A DNA stretch of 64,000 nt from Promethearchaeota archaeon. GTDB taxonomy: Archaea > Asgardarchaeota > Lokiarchaeia > Sigyniarchaeales > SOKP01. How positions within the stretch are numbered: position 1 is the stretch's first letter; every line of letters starts with the position of its first letter. Below are positions 35,593 through 45,075 of the stretch, piece by piece. The position numbers and the translations under genes are program-made. The stretch is taken from NCBI GenBank assembly GCA_008080735.1, contig SHMW01000009.1, positions 28,117 to 92,116 on the forward strand, written 5' to 3'. The notes beneath the pieces are model-generated. The model was not told where the DNA came from. It saw only the letters and a list, made by a program, of their open reading frames with translations, and ran no database searches.

Positions 35593-36879
35593 ATGAAAAA
35601 TCGGTATATCAAGGATAATACTATTACAAATGAGTTTGTTGAAACCTATACAAAATCGACTTACAGAATAATTGGCGACCATAAGCATACTGCGATTAAG
35701 CCATGCCATTGGTTAGAACAAAAATTAATGACTGGCAGATCAAATCGTAATTGTTATAAAGAAGTTTTTGGCGTTGAGAGTCATAGATGTCTTCAAAATA
35801 CTCCATCACTGCCCTTTTGCAATCATCAGTGCGTCTTTTGTTGGAGAGATATCGAGCAAGGATCAATAGGAAGTGAATTTTTAGTTGAGCCCGATAATCC
35901 CGAAGATTTGGTAGAGGAAATGTTTCGTCATCAACAAGATATAATTAAAAATCATTTACCCCTCAAAAGATATCTCGATAACTATGAGATTATGATTGAT
36001 CTTGTTTATTATATGCTTCTCCATGATGGATTACATAGTATTGATTCCCTTGCCACCCATATCCATGTAAGTAAGAATAAAATCACACGAGCATTGAATC
36101 TCCTTAAAAATCAAGGCTTCATCACCCCAATTGGTACAGATATGAAGCATTATGAGTTGAATTATGAAATAAAAAATTCATTAGAAACGAAAGACGAAGC
36201 AGAGCTTTTAATAAAAAGAGAATTAACCAGTCCAGATGACATCATGCGAGCACATTCAGAAGCTTTATATCCCAATCATGCGGCAATATCATTAGATGGA
36301 GAACCACTTTTATACCCTCGAATTTCAGAGTTAATTCATGAATTTAAAAAACGGAACATGACTACTTTTGTCGTGACCAATGGAACTCTTCCGCAAAGAA
36401 TCGAAAAATTATCTCCCCTTCCTTCTCAATTATACATCACCCTACCCGCACCCAATGAAAAAGTCTACAAAAAAACCTGTAGACCTATGATTAAAAATGG
36501 GTGGGAAAATATTATGGAGAGCATAAATTTAGTTGATTCACTTTCCACTAGAACTTTAATACGGTTAACTGCGGTTCAAAACCTTAATATTGATGGTTAT
36601 TTGGATGAATATATCAGTCTAATTGAAAAAGCCAATCCAAATTTCTTTGAAATAAAAGGATTTACCTTACAAGCAAAAGCATTAGACATCAATAAAAGAC
36701 TAAAGAGCGACCAACCAGTTCAAGACTTTTTTCCGGATTATCAAAATCTCAAACAATTAGCAATAGAATTCGAGAAAAAGAGCGGTTTTCCTATAATATA
36801 TACAAATGAGACCAGTCGAGACATTTTATTCGCTGTGGATTGGAACAAAAATAAAGACCCTATAATCAAGAAGCCTTAA
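35593..36879 (+). CDS. taw1: Taw1/TYW1 radical SAM tRNA-modification enzyme with inserted winged helix
   Basis: 428 residues; archaeal Taw1 is usually about 310-350. Radical SAM CxxxCxxC at C76, C80, C83 (FCNHQCVFCW); second-cluster cysteines C38, C54, C66 (KPCHW, NCYKE, HRCLQ); AAISLDGEPLLYP; TTFVVTNGTLP; ITLPAPNEKVYKKTCRPMI. It builds the 4-demethylwyosine tricycle on G37 of tRNA-Phe from pyruvate and SAM. Between HQQDIIKNHLP and EALYPNHAAISL, residues about 125-210 form an extra winged-helix-like segment (YEIMIDLVYYMLLHDGLHSI; KNKITRALNLLKNQGFITPI). The rest is intact, so activity is expected; the insert may aid nucleic-acid or partner binding. Ends 7 bases before the convergent ApgM stop. 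Confidence 0.93.
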   Translation: MKNRYIKDNTITNEFVETYTKSTYRIIGDHKHTAIKPCHWLEQKLMTGRSNRNCYKEVFGVESHRCLQNTPSLPFCNHQCVFCWRDIEQGSIGSEFLVEPDNPEDLVEEMFRHQQDIIKNHLPLKRYLDNYEIMIDLVYYMLLHDGLHSIDSLATHIHVSKNKITRALNLLKNQGFITPIGTDMKHYELNYEIKNSLETKDEAELLIKRELTSPDDIMRAHSEALYPNHAAISLDGEPLLYPRISELIHEFKKRNMTTFVVTNGTLPQRIEKLSPLPSQLYITLPAPNEKVYKKTCRPMIKNGWENIMESINLVDSLSTRTLIRLTAVQNLNIDGYLDEYISLIEKANPNFFEIKGFTLQAKALDINKRLKSDQPVQDFFPDYQNLKQLAIEFEKKSGFPIIYTNETSRDILFAVDWNKNKDPIIKKP

Positions 36880-36886
36880 TTCGATA

Positions 36887-38110
36887 TCATGGATTCAGAA
36901 ATATTTTCATAAAACGTTCTCCATTCTCAATTAATTTATACTCCCCATATTTTCCGCTTAATTCTGAAAATGGTCTTTTAGTATTATGTTTATAATCCGG
37001 ATTAAAAATAGCAAATGGAACGGGTTCGGCTGAATGGGTTCGTATCTCACATGGAGTAGGATGATCTGGTAAAACACCAATAATCAATTCATTGCTAAAA
37101 TCTTTTTCTGCTCGAAGTAGTGGACCCATAACTTTCTCATCAAAATCTTTTAAGGCATCTATTTTCTTTTTCGGATCACCAGTATGCCCCATCTCATCAA
37201 TAGCTTCAATATGCAAATAGACGAAGTCTCTTTGCTTCAGTTCATTTATAGCGGCCTCTACTTTTCCCGCATAATTCGTATCTGGGAGTCCTGTTGCTCC
37301 TTCCACATGTATGGGTTTTAGTCCCGCTGCGATTCCTAACCCAAAAATCAAATCGACCGCAGAAATTACCGAACCATTAAGGCCATATTTCTTATAAAAA
37401 GGCTGGATTTTTGGTTTTTTGCCTCCACTCCATGGCCAAATATTCGTTGCGATGTTCTTTCCGATTTCTTTTCTATTTTGATTTATAGTATGAGGGACTA
37501 ATAATGTATTACTTTTTTCTATCAATTCGATTATTTTTTCTGCAGTTTTTTGGGCTCTCTTATCCTCATAATTGGAAGGTTTTGGAAGATATTCTTTATA
37601 GGATTCATCCAGAACATCATGAGGGGGAGTAGTGATGATATTTTCTGAAAATACAGTCCCATTTAGTTTTAATATGTGTCTGTATTGTACACCAGGATAA
37701 AAATCAATACCATCTTCTGCTAAATGTTTTTGAAGAAATTGTATTAACTCTTGACTTTCAGGGGTGGAGATATGCCCCGAAGAATAATCTTTAATTAAAT
37801 CATTCTTAATAGTTATTAAATTGCATCTAAAAGCTATATCAGTATCATTCAAGGGAACATTAGCACTCAATGCTTCCAATGGGCCCCTTCCTGTGAGATC
37901 CTTTTCTGGATTATATCCCATTATTGTCATATTGGCACATTCACTCCCAGGCTTCATACCTTTTGGGATTGTCCTAAGTAATCCCATTTTCCCATGGGAG
38001 GCGATCCAATCCAAATTAGGAGTTTGAGTTGCTTCAAAGATTGTTTTATTACCCAGAGTTTCGATAGGCCAATCTGCTGCTCCGTCACATATTATAATTA
38101 AAAATTTCAT
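36887..38110 (-). CDS. apgM: 2,3-bisphosphoglycerate-independent phosphoglycerate mutase, archaeal type
   Basis: 407 residues, typical length for archaeal ApgM. FLIICDGAADWPIETLGN (metal-binding Asp), the GSECANMTIMGYNPEKDLTGRGPLEA segment with the catalytic Ser, YLHIEAIDEMGHTGDPKKKI and IIGVLPDHPTPCEIRTHSAEPVPFAI provide the alkaline-phosphatase-superfamily metal ligands. It interconverts 3- and 2-phosphoglycerate in glycolysis/gluconeogenesis. No obvious operon; the EngB-like gene lies about 100 bases upstream on the same strand. Confidence 0.95.
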   Translation of the reverse strand: MKFLIIICDGAADWPIETLGNKTIFEATQTPNLDWIASHGKMGLLRTIPKGMKPGSECANMTIMGYNPEKDLTGRGPLEALSANVPLNDTDIAFRCNLITIKNDLIKDYSSGHISTPESQELIQFLQKHLAEDGIDFYPGVQYRHILKLNGTVFSENIITTPPHDVLDESYKEYLPKPSNYEDKRAQKTAEKIIELIEKSNTLLVPHTINQNRKEIGKNIATNIWPWSGGKKPKIQPFYKKYGLNGSVISAVDLIFGLGIAAGLKPIHVEGATGLPDTNYAGKVEAAINELKQRDFVYLHIEAIDEMGHTGDPKKKIDALKDFDEKVMGPLLRAEKDFSNELIIGVLPDHPTPCEIRTHSAEPVPFAIFNPDYKHNTKRPFSELSGKYGEYKLIENGERFMKIFLNP

Positions 38111-38207
38111 TGATTAGTTCCAATTAATGATTATTTAGAATTTTAACTATATTTCCAGAATATTGCCTTTTTTATGAAATCTCTTTCGAAAATAGATTTT
38201 TTAATAT

Positions 38208-38864
38208 TTATTTATCCTGAGCTTCTTGATAATTTCTTAATACATAATAGAGCGCTTGCTTTAAATCTCCTAAATTTGTTTTTTTTAATGCGGAAAACTC
38301 TAAATAGGGTAGCGCTTGCGCATAGTCATACCCGAAATCGTCCAAATGCACAAGATTCAACCCATATTGTCTTGCTGTGTTAACAAAATAAGTTATAATT
38401 CTTCTTTTATCAAAAACAGATACTTTGTCAACTTTATTGATTAAAATTATGAGTGGGATAGCGAATTCCAGCAAAAATGTAATCAATTCAAAGCTCAAGG
38501 GAATTGTCTGCTTCTTTTTATAAAAATATTTCTCAAGCTCGTCCTCAATCCTTAAGATATTAATGACCACTAATCCTAAAAAATATCTCCTGTGGTGTTT
38601 TTCGATATGCGAGATAGTCTGTTTCTTAATATGTTCCTCTCGTCGATGACTGCTTTTTTTGGCAAATCCAAATCCTGGCAGATCTACTATTTCGTACTGC
38701 ATATCTTCCTGGTGGATCGGTTTGATCAGTAAGGTACTTCCAGGAGTCTTTCCAATTTTACCTTTATATCCGCTGGGGTTTGACAAAAGGAGTTTTGTGA
38801 TAGTACTTTTACCCGTATTAGCATTCCCGATGATTAATAATCGAGGGTGTAAAACGTGCGCCAT
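38208..38864 (-). CDS. engB: EngB/YihA-like GTP-binding protein
   Basis: 218 residues with TrmE-Era-EngB-type motifs: G1 LIIGNANTGKSTITKLL, G2 Thr in KTPGSTLLI, G3 VDLPGFGFAKK, G4 ILINKVDKV and a G5-like FSALKKT near the C-terminus. The DLPGFGFA motif is characteristic of EngB. Archaeal members are less studied; in bacteria EngB helps large-subunit ribosome assembly, so a ribosome role is inferred. Compared with bacterial EngB (about 195-210 aa) the length is normal, with an insertion around EDELEKYFYKKKQTIPLSFE. Confidence 0.88.
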   Translation of the reverse strand: MAHVLHPRLLIIGNANTGKSTITKLLLSNPSGYKGKIGKTPGSTLLIKPIHQEDMQYEIVDLPGFGFAKKSSHRREEHIKKQTISHIEKHHRRYFLGLVVINILRIEDELEKYFYKKKQTIPLSFELITFLLEFAIPLIILINKVDKVSVFDKRRIITYFVNTARQYGLNLVHLDDFGYDYAQALPYLEFSALKKTNLGDLKQALYYVLRNYQEAQDK

Positions 38865-39113
38865 AATTGGAAAATCTTATTTTATAAGTTAAGGTAGATA
38901 ATCAATAAAATGAAATAAAATTTAGGACTTTAAAATTTTTTTATTTCCTTCAGTCCTTAACACTGAAGGAATACTTTTTACATCAGGATGATGATATCGT
39001 TTATTATAAGCCACAATTTCTCCGTAAATTACCTGATTAGGTATATGTCAGTCCTCTACTCAAAAATGAAATATCGGCAATAATGGTAATAATAAAAATA
39101 AAGAAAAATAATG

Positions 39114-39290
39114 CTACTTTTCAAGTTGGTCTCTTAAATACATATTAACTGTCTCGTATTCGGACAGAATACCGTGTTGAAACTTATTCTTCGCTTTTTC
39201 CAGGCATTCCGGACAAATTGCTAAGTTTAAGTCATTTTTGAATTCTTTTTCACAGTCTAAACAAAGGTGATACTTGTCTAATGTTAACAT
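39114..39290 (-). CDS. Zinc-ribbon microprotein (58 aa)
   Basis: Not in the ORF track. ATG at 39290 to TAG ending 39114 encodes 58 residues starting MLTLDKYHLCLDCEKEF, followed by ICPECLEKAKNKFQHG. The two CxxC pairs (C10/C13 and C26/C29) form a compact rubredoxin-knuckle-like zinc ribbon, and the rest is an amphipathic helix (YETVNMYLRDQLEK). A tttatttaag element about 50 bases upstream may be its TATA box. Four cysteines in tandem CxxC pairs within an intact frame make a real gene likely. No family recognised; possible protein- or nucleic-acid-binding adaptor. Confidence 0.65.
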   Translation of the reverse strand: MLTLDKYHLCLDCEKEFKNDLNLAICPECLEKAKNKFQHGILSEYETVNMYLRDQLEK

Positions 39291-39416
39291 TTTAAAATTC
39301 CTATTACTAAAAATTATGTTACAAAAAGTAGTAAAAAGCTGCTTAAATAAAGGGAGGGAGCATAAATTTTCTAAATAATTCGTGAAACTGAATAAGCAAA
39401 TAATAATGAGTAGACC

Positions 39417-40277
39417 TTAGAATTCGGAAAAATCTTCTTCTAAAAATTCTCGGAACATTCGTTTTTTTTTCTCCTCTTCAATCTGCGGTTTTGTAATTAT
39501 GGGATCACCTGCTTTTTCCAGTATTTCTTGAATGGTGGTGATATCATAATTGATCTTAAATGATCCTCCAGTAACGTAGCGAACGACTTGCTCTTGATTT
39601 ATCTTGAGGCGAAGGATATATCCTAATCCAAAATAAAATTGGTGCTCTGGGATCGGATTTATTGCGCTCTTACTTGTATCATCTTTAAGCATTTCGTAAA
39701 GAATATTTTTACTTGCGGTATGATCTTCGACTTCGAACGCAAGGTAATAGAGCGCATGATACCAAATTTTATCTCGTTTGTCTTGAATATAATCCAGAAA
39801 ATCATCCTCAGTAGTAGCCTCCCGCTGCTCCTCTTCTTTCTTTTTTTCGCGAAGTTCTTCTTGTATGCGTTTTTCAATATCGTCAGAAAGAGAAGAGGTG
39901 GGTTTTTGAGAGTCTGATTTTCCCTGGGATAAGGTTTCTTCCTGTTTTACCGTATCAACGGCTTGTTTCATCTGCATCAACTCCTCCAAATCCATTTTTC
40001 CAAGATCAGAGAAGTCTACCAGCATCTCTTCTTTCGATTCTAAAGTGTCTTGAACCTCGTCCATAGGTTCCTCTTCTTCTAAAACTTCAAGGGCTTCTCC
40101 ACTCTGCTCCACTTCTTTAACTTGAGAGATTGCTTTTTTCATATCTTCAATTTCTTCCATATCTAACTCTTCTAAATCAGAATAATCAGACTGGAGCTCC
40201 GCAATCTCATTCAAATACACTTGATAATCTTCATTTTCTTCCTTTGCGATTTTATTGTTTTTCTCCTCTTCGGCCAT
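39417..40277 (-). CDS. Acidic protein with two copies of a short helical motif
   Basis: 286 residues, strongly acidic in the first 165. Two copies of a motif are visible: DYSDLEELDMEEIEDMKKAI (about residues 31-50) and DFSDLGKMDLEELMQMKQAV (about 88-107), each followed by VK.VE/VKQEE. A Lys/Glu coiled coil follows, then a globular C-terminal domain (about residues 170-286: IWYHALYYLAFEVEDHTASK, QFYFGLGYILRLKINQEQVV). No known domain recognised. Repeated motifs on an unstructured acidic arm look like docking peptides for a partner protein; this is inference. The zinc-ribbon microprotein lies 126 bases downstream on the same strand. Confidence 0.7.
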   Translation of the reverse strand: MAEEEKNNKIAKEENEDYQVYLNEIAELQSDYSDLEELDMEEIEDMKKAISQVKEVEQSGEALEVLEEEEPMDEVQDTLESKEEMLVDFSDLGKMDLEELMQMKQAVDTVKQEETLSQGKSDSQKPTSSLSDDIEKRIQEELREKKKEEEQREATTEDDFLDYIQDKRDKIWYHALYYLAFEVEDHTASKNILYEMLKDDTSKSAINPIPEHQFYFGLGYILRLKINQEQVVRYVTGGSFKINYDITTIQEILEKAGDPIITKPQIEEEKKKRMFREFLEEDFSEF

Positions 40278-40391
40278 AACAATCCACCTTACATTAAAGA
40301 TTCCTTCACATTTAGATTATTTATCTACACATCAATATTATTATGAAAATATAATAATTAAAATTATTTTGACCATTTATCATGATAAGCT

Positions 40392-41102
40392 ATGGAAAAA
40401 ATTGCCTTAGAAAAGTATAAAGGAATTATTTGGGATTTAGATGGAGTTATTTTTGATATAACAGAAGCTATCAAAAAAGCAGTGGAGGATGGAGTTGAAA
40501 AATATAATTTAGATGTCCACGTCGACAGTGTATTACAAGAAGTAGCACATTTAATCGAAGAGATTCAACATTATCCTGTACCTAAAATTATTCTTAACTC
40601 ATACAATCTTCTTCAGGTCGATTTTCTAGAAGATATGAGTTATATGAAAAAGCTCAGAATAGCTGTATTTCTTTTTAATCAATTTAATGAATACAGGGAA
40701 GATTGTACTATTTTTAAGAGAATTGATCAGATCATTGAAAAATTACACGAAAAGAACGTCAAATTGGCCATCTTAACGAATAATAAAAGTCAATATGCGG
40801 AGGAAATTCTTGCGAAATTCAATCTAAGTGTGTATTTCCCGACGATTATCGGATTTAATGATGTGTCAGAAGTCAAACCCAGTCCAGAGGGAATTCTTAA
40901 AATCATTGAAAAGTGGAATATGAAGCCTGAAGAGGTAATATTTATTGGAGATATGACGACAGACGTAGATGCAGGAAAGGCAGCTGGTGTAAAAATGGTT
41001 TGTGTTGCAAGTGGTTTAGCAGAGAAAAATGCCCTTTTAGAGCATGATCCAGACTTTTTAGTGGAAAATACCACTGAATTAGAGGAAATATTCAATTTTT
41101 GA
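40392..41102 (+). CDS. HAD-family phosphatase (phosphoglycolate phosphatase-like)
   Basis: 236 residues. Motif I GIIWDLDGVIFDITE, C1 helical cap, motif II LAILTNNKSQYAEEIL, motif III Lys in SEVKPSPEGILKII, motif IV VIFIGDMTTDVDAGKAAGV. It belongs to the Gph/PGP-like group that hydrolyses small sugar phosphates or 2-phosphoglycolate; substrate unresolved. Stands between divergent and convergent neighbours (acidic protein upstream, alanine dehydrogenase downstream), so it is probably a single-gene transcript. Confidence 0.85.
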   Translation: MEKIALEKYKGIIWDLDGVIFDITEAIKKAVEDGVEKYNLDVHVDSVLQEVAHLIEEIQHYPVPKIILNSYNLLQVDFLEDMSYMKKLRIAVFLFNQFNEYREDCTIFKRIDQIIEKLHEKNVKLAILTNNKSQYAEEILAKFNLSVYFPTIIGFNDVSEVKPSPEGILKIIEKWNMKPEEVIFIGDMTTDVDAGKAAGVKMVCVASGLAEKNALLEHDPDFLVENTTELEEIFNF

Positions 41103-41122
41103 ATCTTTACTTTTATAATTAT

Positions 41123-42235
41123 TTATAGGAGCTCCTCAATATCTTCGAATTTATAATTGAACTCGTCTGCTATGGGTTTTGAAGTTACCTTTCCTTGAAA
41201 AATATTAACCGCTTCCCTTAAGGATTTTTCTTTTCTGAGTGAACTATGTATATCCTCATTTGCTACTAACTTTACTAAAAAAGGATACATATTTACTGAT
41301 AATGCTTCAGTTGAAGTTCGTGGATAGGCACCAGGCATATTAGTAACGCCATAATGGATAATATCTTCTTGAATAAATATTGGGTCTTCATGAGATGTTG
41401 GTTTACTTGTTTCAATACAACCACCTTGATCAATCGCAATATCAACAATAACAGATCCTTTATCCATTTGCTGAATCATATCTCTGGAAATTATTCGTGG
41501 CGCTTTAGAATCAGGAATATAAACGGAGCCTATTAAGATATTTGCATTTCCTATATAGTCCCTAAGATTATGTAAATTGGACATTAAAACAGATATGCCG
41601 TTAGGTAAAATCTGATTTAAATAACGAATACGATCCATATTCTTTTCTAAAATAATTACATGAGCACCCAAACCATAAGCAGACATAGCAGCACTATATC
41701 CTGCTGTGCCTCCTCCAAGTATTACTACGTTTCCACGGTATACCCCCGATGATCCACCCAATAATACTCCAGAACCTCCATTATGGGTTGATAATAAATT
41801 CGATGCAACAATAATAGACATTTTTCCTGCTATTTCTGACATGGGTTCAAGAATTGGAGCTTCTTTGTCAATTCTAACTGATTCAAATGCAATAGCTGTA
41901 GAATTTCCATCTATAAAAATTTTAGTTAAATTATGATTTGCTGCTAAATGAAGAAACGAAAAAATTACAGGTCCGGGTTCAAAAAAATTTAGTTCTTCTT
42001 TAACTGGTTCTTTAACTTTAACTATTATATCGGATATGGCATAAGTATCTTTCTTTGAATTAATAATCTTTGCTCCAACAGATTCATAATCATTATTAGA
42101 AAAACCCGCAATTTTACCAGCATCAGTTTCAACGAAGATTTCATGCCCTTTATTAACTAGGTCTTCAATATTTGCTGGTATTAACGCAACCCTTCCTTCT
42201 CCCTTCTTAATTTCTTTCGGAATACCAATTTTCAA
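41123..42235 (-). CDS. ald: Alanine dehydrogenase (NAD-dependent)
   Basis: 370 residues, matching the family's usual 360-375. Begins [20 protein letters not shown]; substrate-binding Lys in VKVKEP and His in [12 protein letters not shown]; Rossmann glycine motif [15 protein letters not shown]; the signature [20 protein letters not shown] and [15 protein letters not shown]. It catalyses reversible oxidative deamination of L-alanine to pyruvate and ammonia with NAD. The motifs fit alanine dehydrogenase better than saccharopine or PntA relatives. Monocistronic by appearance, with an AT-rich leader of about 250 bases towards aEF-2. Confidence 0.95.
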   Translation of the reverse strand: MKIGIPKEIKKGEGRVALIPANIEDLVNKGHEIFVETDAGKIAGFSNNDYESVGAKIINSKKDTYAISDIIVKVKEPVKEELNFFEPGPVIFSFLHLAANHNLTKIFIDGNSTAIAFESVRIDKEAPILEPMSEIAGKMSIIVASNLLSTHNGGSGVLLGGSSGVYRGNVVILGGGTAGYSAAMSAYGLGAHVIILEKNMDRIRYLNQILPNGISVLMSNLHNLRDYIGNANILIGSVYIPDSKAPRIISRDMIQQMDKGSVIVDIAIDQGGCIETSKPTSHEDPIFIQEDIIHYGVTNMPGAYPRTSTEALSVNMYPFLVKLVANEDIHSSLRKEKSLREAVNIFQGKVTSKPIADEFNYKFEDIEELL

Positions 42236-42495
42236 ATTTATTAAACCTCTATAATTAGCTTATATTTTATATATTCTTTACTTTATTTTTAATTTTTATA
42301 TATATATGCGTTTTATCTAAGTTAGTTAATCTTTTGAATGGGAATATTGGGGAATCTACTTTACAAAACATTATTGAAACTTAAAAATATAAAAACTTAT
42401 CAGACTTAAATCCCTCTTTAGATGAAAAATTAGCAAATAGGAATATAAGAAAATTTTAAAAAAAACTTATAAAAGAAATGGAAAATAAGAAAATT

Positions 42496-44748
42496 TTAGC
42501 TTCTCCTATAGAGAAATCGTTCCCATGAGCTTACATTAGGAAGCTCTACTTTTGCACCCTTTCGCTTTCGAATGTCTAAAATGAGTTCATCCTCTAAACT
42601 TCGGGGGACTTGCTCAAAACCATAGAACTCATATCCGAAAAAGGCACGTCCTTGTGTGGAACTGCGAATCTCGTCCGCGATGCCAATCGTCTCACTGGCA
42701 GGTAGTAAGCCGTCGATCACCACATATTCACCTTGCGGTTGTACATTATTCACGCGACCTCGATGCTTGTTAATGATTGCTAATACACCCGCTTCAGAAC
42801 CTTGTGGTGTTTTAATGTCAATCTTTTGGACCGGCTCGTATAAATGTGGGTCTGCATCTATCATAGCAAGGGAAAGAGCGGCAAATGTCATGCTTGCGAT
42901 CTGGTTATAGCCTGTATGCGCGGGATCTTCGTGAATGGTCATATCTGTAAATACTGCCTTGATTCCCATTGCGGGCTCTTTTGCCAATACACACGAATCA
43001 ATCCAATCCCGAAATGCTGCTGTTAAATAAGACTTCACTCTGTCAAATCTTTGCAGACCTTTCGTCCCATTTACTAACACATTACCTTTATACACATCCA
43101 CCACCCGTTTCGCTTCTTTTGAGTCCCAATTGGCCTCTTCGCGTAAAATTTCGGCACGTTCTCTATCATTCATCAAGTCGGTAATTTTTCCTTGTTCTAA
43201 TAATTCCTCAGTGTCCTCATCTAAGGGTTCGAGAAAGAGTTGTAATCGATTATGCGCGTTTGAGGATTTGGTATGGAATTCCCTGCTCTTTTTCTTGATT
43301 TTTTCTCGATAGACTATAATTGGCTCGCCGATATCAATCTCTACTTGGTTGTTGATTCTCTTTGTTAAAATGTCTATCTGGAGCGGGTCTATTCCTGAAA
43401 GGATGTACTCTTTGCTCTCCTTATCTAAGCGGAATTCAGCAGTGGGGTCAGCCATGAGCCATTTCTTTACGACCTGTCCAAGCTTCGCAAGGTCTTGTGG
43501 GTCTTTTGGTTTGATGCTTCGAGACACTACTGCTTCACATGCATAACTGATACTTTCGAACGAGGGTACCGTTGATGCATCTTCTTTACTGTCGGGAGCA
43601 TTCTCCGCGGCGATAAAGGATTCACCAGAGGGACAAATAAATCCGTAAAGGGCGAAAAGGTTTCCCGCAGGGACACGATCGATATCCAAAATGTCGGTAA
43701 TTTCCATTACTCCTAAACGTTTAATTCTCTGTGTTTTTCGTTGATTGACCAAATAGATCTCGTCTGTCGAATCTAACGTTCCAGAAAATACCCGCCCTAT
43801 AAGTGTCGCACGATAATTTTGCTTAGGATCAAGGAAGATCTTTGTAATCATCCCTGACAAGGGACCCTTTGGATCGCTCTTTACTAAAGCCTCTCCTAAT
43901 TCTGATTCAACATCGCCAGACCAAATCTTCGGAATTCGGTATTTCGAAGCGGTGACTGGATCAGGGATATGGTCTACAACCATTCTCAGCATAGGCTCGT
44001 CCAATGGTAAATTTTTTCGAAGCCATGGGATATCTCCTTCATTATACTTTTCAAACACCTTTAATGGAGTGTAATCATGCTCTTTCAGGATTTCATACGT
44101 AAAACCCCATCCGTGTTTTGCTGATCCTACAGCTACAGAGTTTTGTGCAAACTCCACACCCCAATCCGACCATTCCGGTCGCACTTTTTTAATTAAATTA
44201 TTCACTTGCTTGGTAATTTCATCAATTCTTTGGTAGGTTTCTTCGGGGCTTAGTTTCAACTCACTAATTAATCTGTCAACTTTATTAATAAATAGTACGG
44301 GTTTACACAGCTCGTTTCCAACGGCTAGTCTGATATTGGTTTCTGTCTGCGTCATAACACCTTCAAGGGCATCGACCAAAATGATACACCCATCAGAACC
44401 TCGTAATGCTCTGGACACTTCTCCGGTAAATGAGATATGTCCCGGAGTGTCATTAATCTGAAAGATATATTCTTCTTCATTATCGGGCTCTCGTGGATCG
44501 TTAAATGAGAGGAGAACTACGCTTGTAAAGATGGTAATTCCGCGTGCTTGCTCTTCCTCGTCTGAGTCGGTCATCTGTAATTGACCTGCATCTTCTTCGC
44601 GCATAAGACCTGCTCTTCGCATCAGGTAATCGGATGCGGTAGTCTTACCATGGTCGATGTGCGCAACGATCGAAAAGATTCTCTTCTTTTCATAAGAGCC
44701 AGTGGTGATCTCCTTCGCAATAGTCTCAGGGTTCTTAATTTTCACCAT
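42496..44748 (-). CDS. fusA: Translation elongation factor aEF-2 with altered diphthamide loop
   Basis: 750 residues, normal for aEF-2. G1 SIVAHIDHGKTTASDYL, switch region QARGITIFTS, G3 NDTPGHISFTGEVSRALR, G4 LFINKVDRLI, then domains II-V. It moves tRNA and mRNA after peptide transfer. In domain IV, where most archaea read HxDAIHRG around the diphthamide His, this protein reads IHEDPAHTGYNQ: the His is kept but its neighbours, including the Arg, are changed, and the following helix (IASMTFAALSLAMIDADPHL) is unusual. It may be a paralog or a factor used without normal diphthamide. GC and codon use are higher than average here, as in highly expressed genes. Confidence 0.95.
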   Translation of the reverse strand: MVKIKNPETIAKEITTGSYEKKRIFSIVAHIDHGKTTASDYLMRRAGLMREEDAGQLQMTDSDEEEQARGITIFTSVVLLSFNDPREPDNEEEYIFQINDTPGHISFTGEVSRALRGSDGCIILVDALEGVMTQTETNIRLAVGNELCKPVLFINKVDRLISELKLSPEETYQRIDEITKQVNNLIKKVRPEWSDWGVEFAQNSVAVGSAKHGWGFTYEILKEHDYTPLKVFEKYNEGDIPWLRKNLPLDEPMLRMVVDHIPDPVTASKYRIPKIWSGDVESELGEALVKSDPKGPLSGMITKIFLDPKQNYRATLIGRVFSGTLDSTDEIYLVNQRKTQRIKRLGVMEITDILDIDRVPAGNLFALYGFICPSGESFIAAENAPDSKEDASTVPSFESISYACEAVVSRSIKPKDPQDLAKLGQVVKKWLMADPTAEFRLDKESKEYILSGIDPLQIDILTKRINNQVEIDIGEPIIVYREKIKKKSREFHTKSSNAHNRLQLFLEPLDEDTEELLEQGKITDLMNDRERAEILREEANWDSKEAKRVVDVYKGNVLVNGTKGLQRFDRVKSYLTAAFRDWIDSCVLAKEPAMGIKAVFTDMTIHEDPAHTGYNQIASMTFAALSLAMIDADPHLYEPVQKIDIKTPQGSEAGVLAIINKHRGRVNNVQPQGEYVVIDGLLPASETIGIADEIRSSTQGRAFFGYEFYGFEQVPRSLEDELILDIRKRKGAKVELPNVSSWERFLYRRS

Positions 44749-45075
44749 AATAACTTCACAATCTAATACTGATAATTTTTAAAATTTAGTTTATTCAAAT
44801 CGAAAATAAAATTTCTTTCTTGATGTAGTAAATATACAAAACCATAAAAATTTTATGTATAACTTAGAAAGAAATTAGAGGAATGGTTTCAAGGATGGAT
44901 TTCCTTCACTTTAGAGCTAAATTGAATCTTTTATATAGGAAATTGAAATATATTCTAGAACAAATTTCAATTTACAATGTTATTACATCGTATTTCATTG
45001 CAAAATATATGGGAAATTTTTCATGATTGGGAATTCTTTTATTGATCCTAAAAACTCGATTTACGCTCATAATGA
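44749..45075. other. Intergenic upstream of aEF-2
   Basis: About 327 AT-rich bases between two minus-strand genes. It should contain the aEF-2 promoter; several TATA-like runs (for example ataaaaattttatgta near 44845) are candidates and none can be singled out. No RNA gene seen. Confidence 0.35.

Noticed and set aside
39639-39917. Plus-strand 92-aa ORF inside the acidic protein gene
   Set aside because: Phe/Leu-rich shadow of Glu/Lys-rich coding sequence on the other strand.
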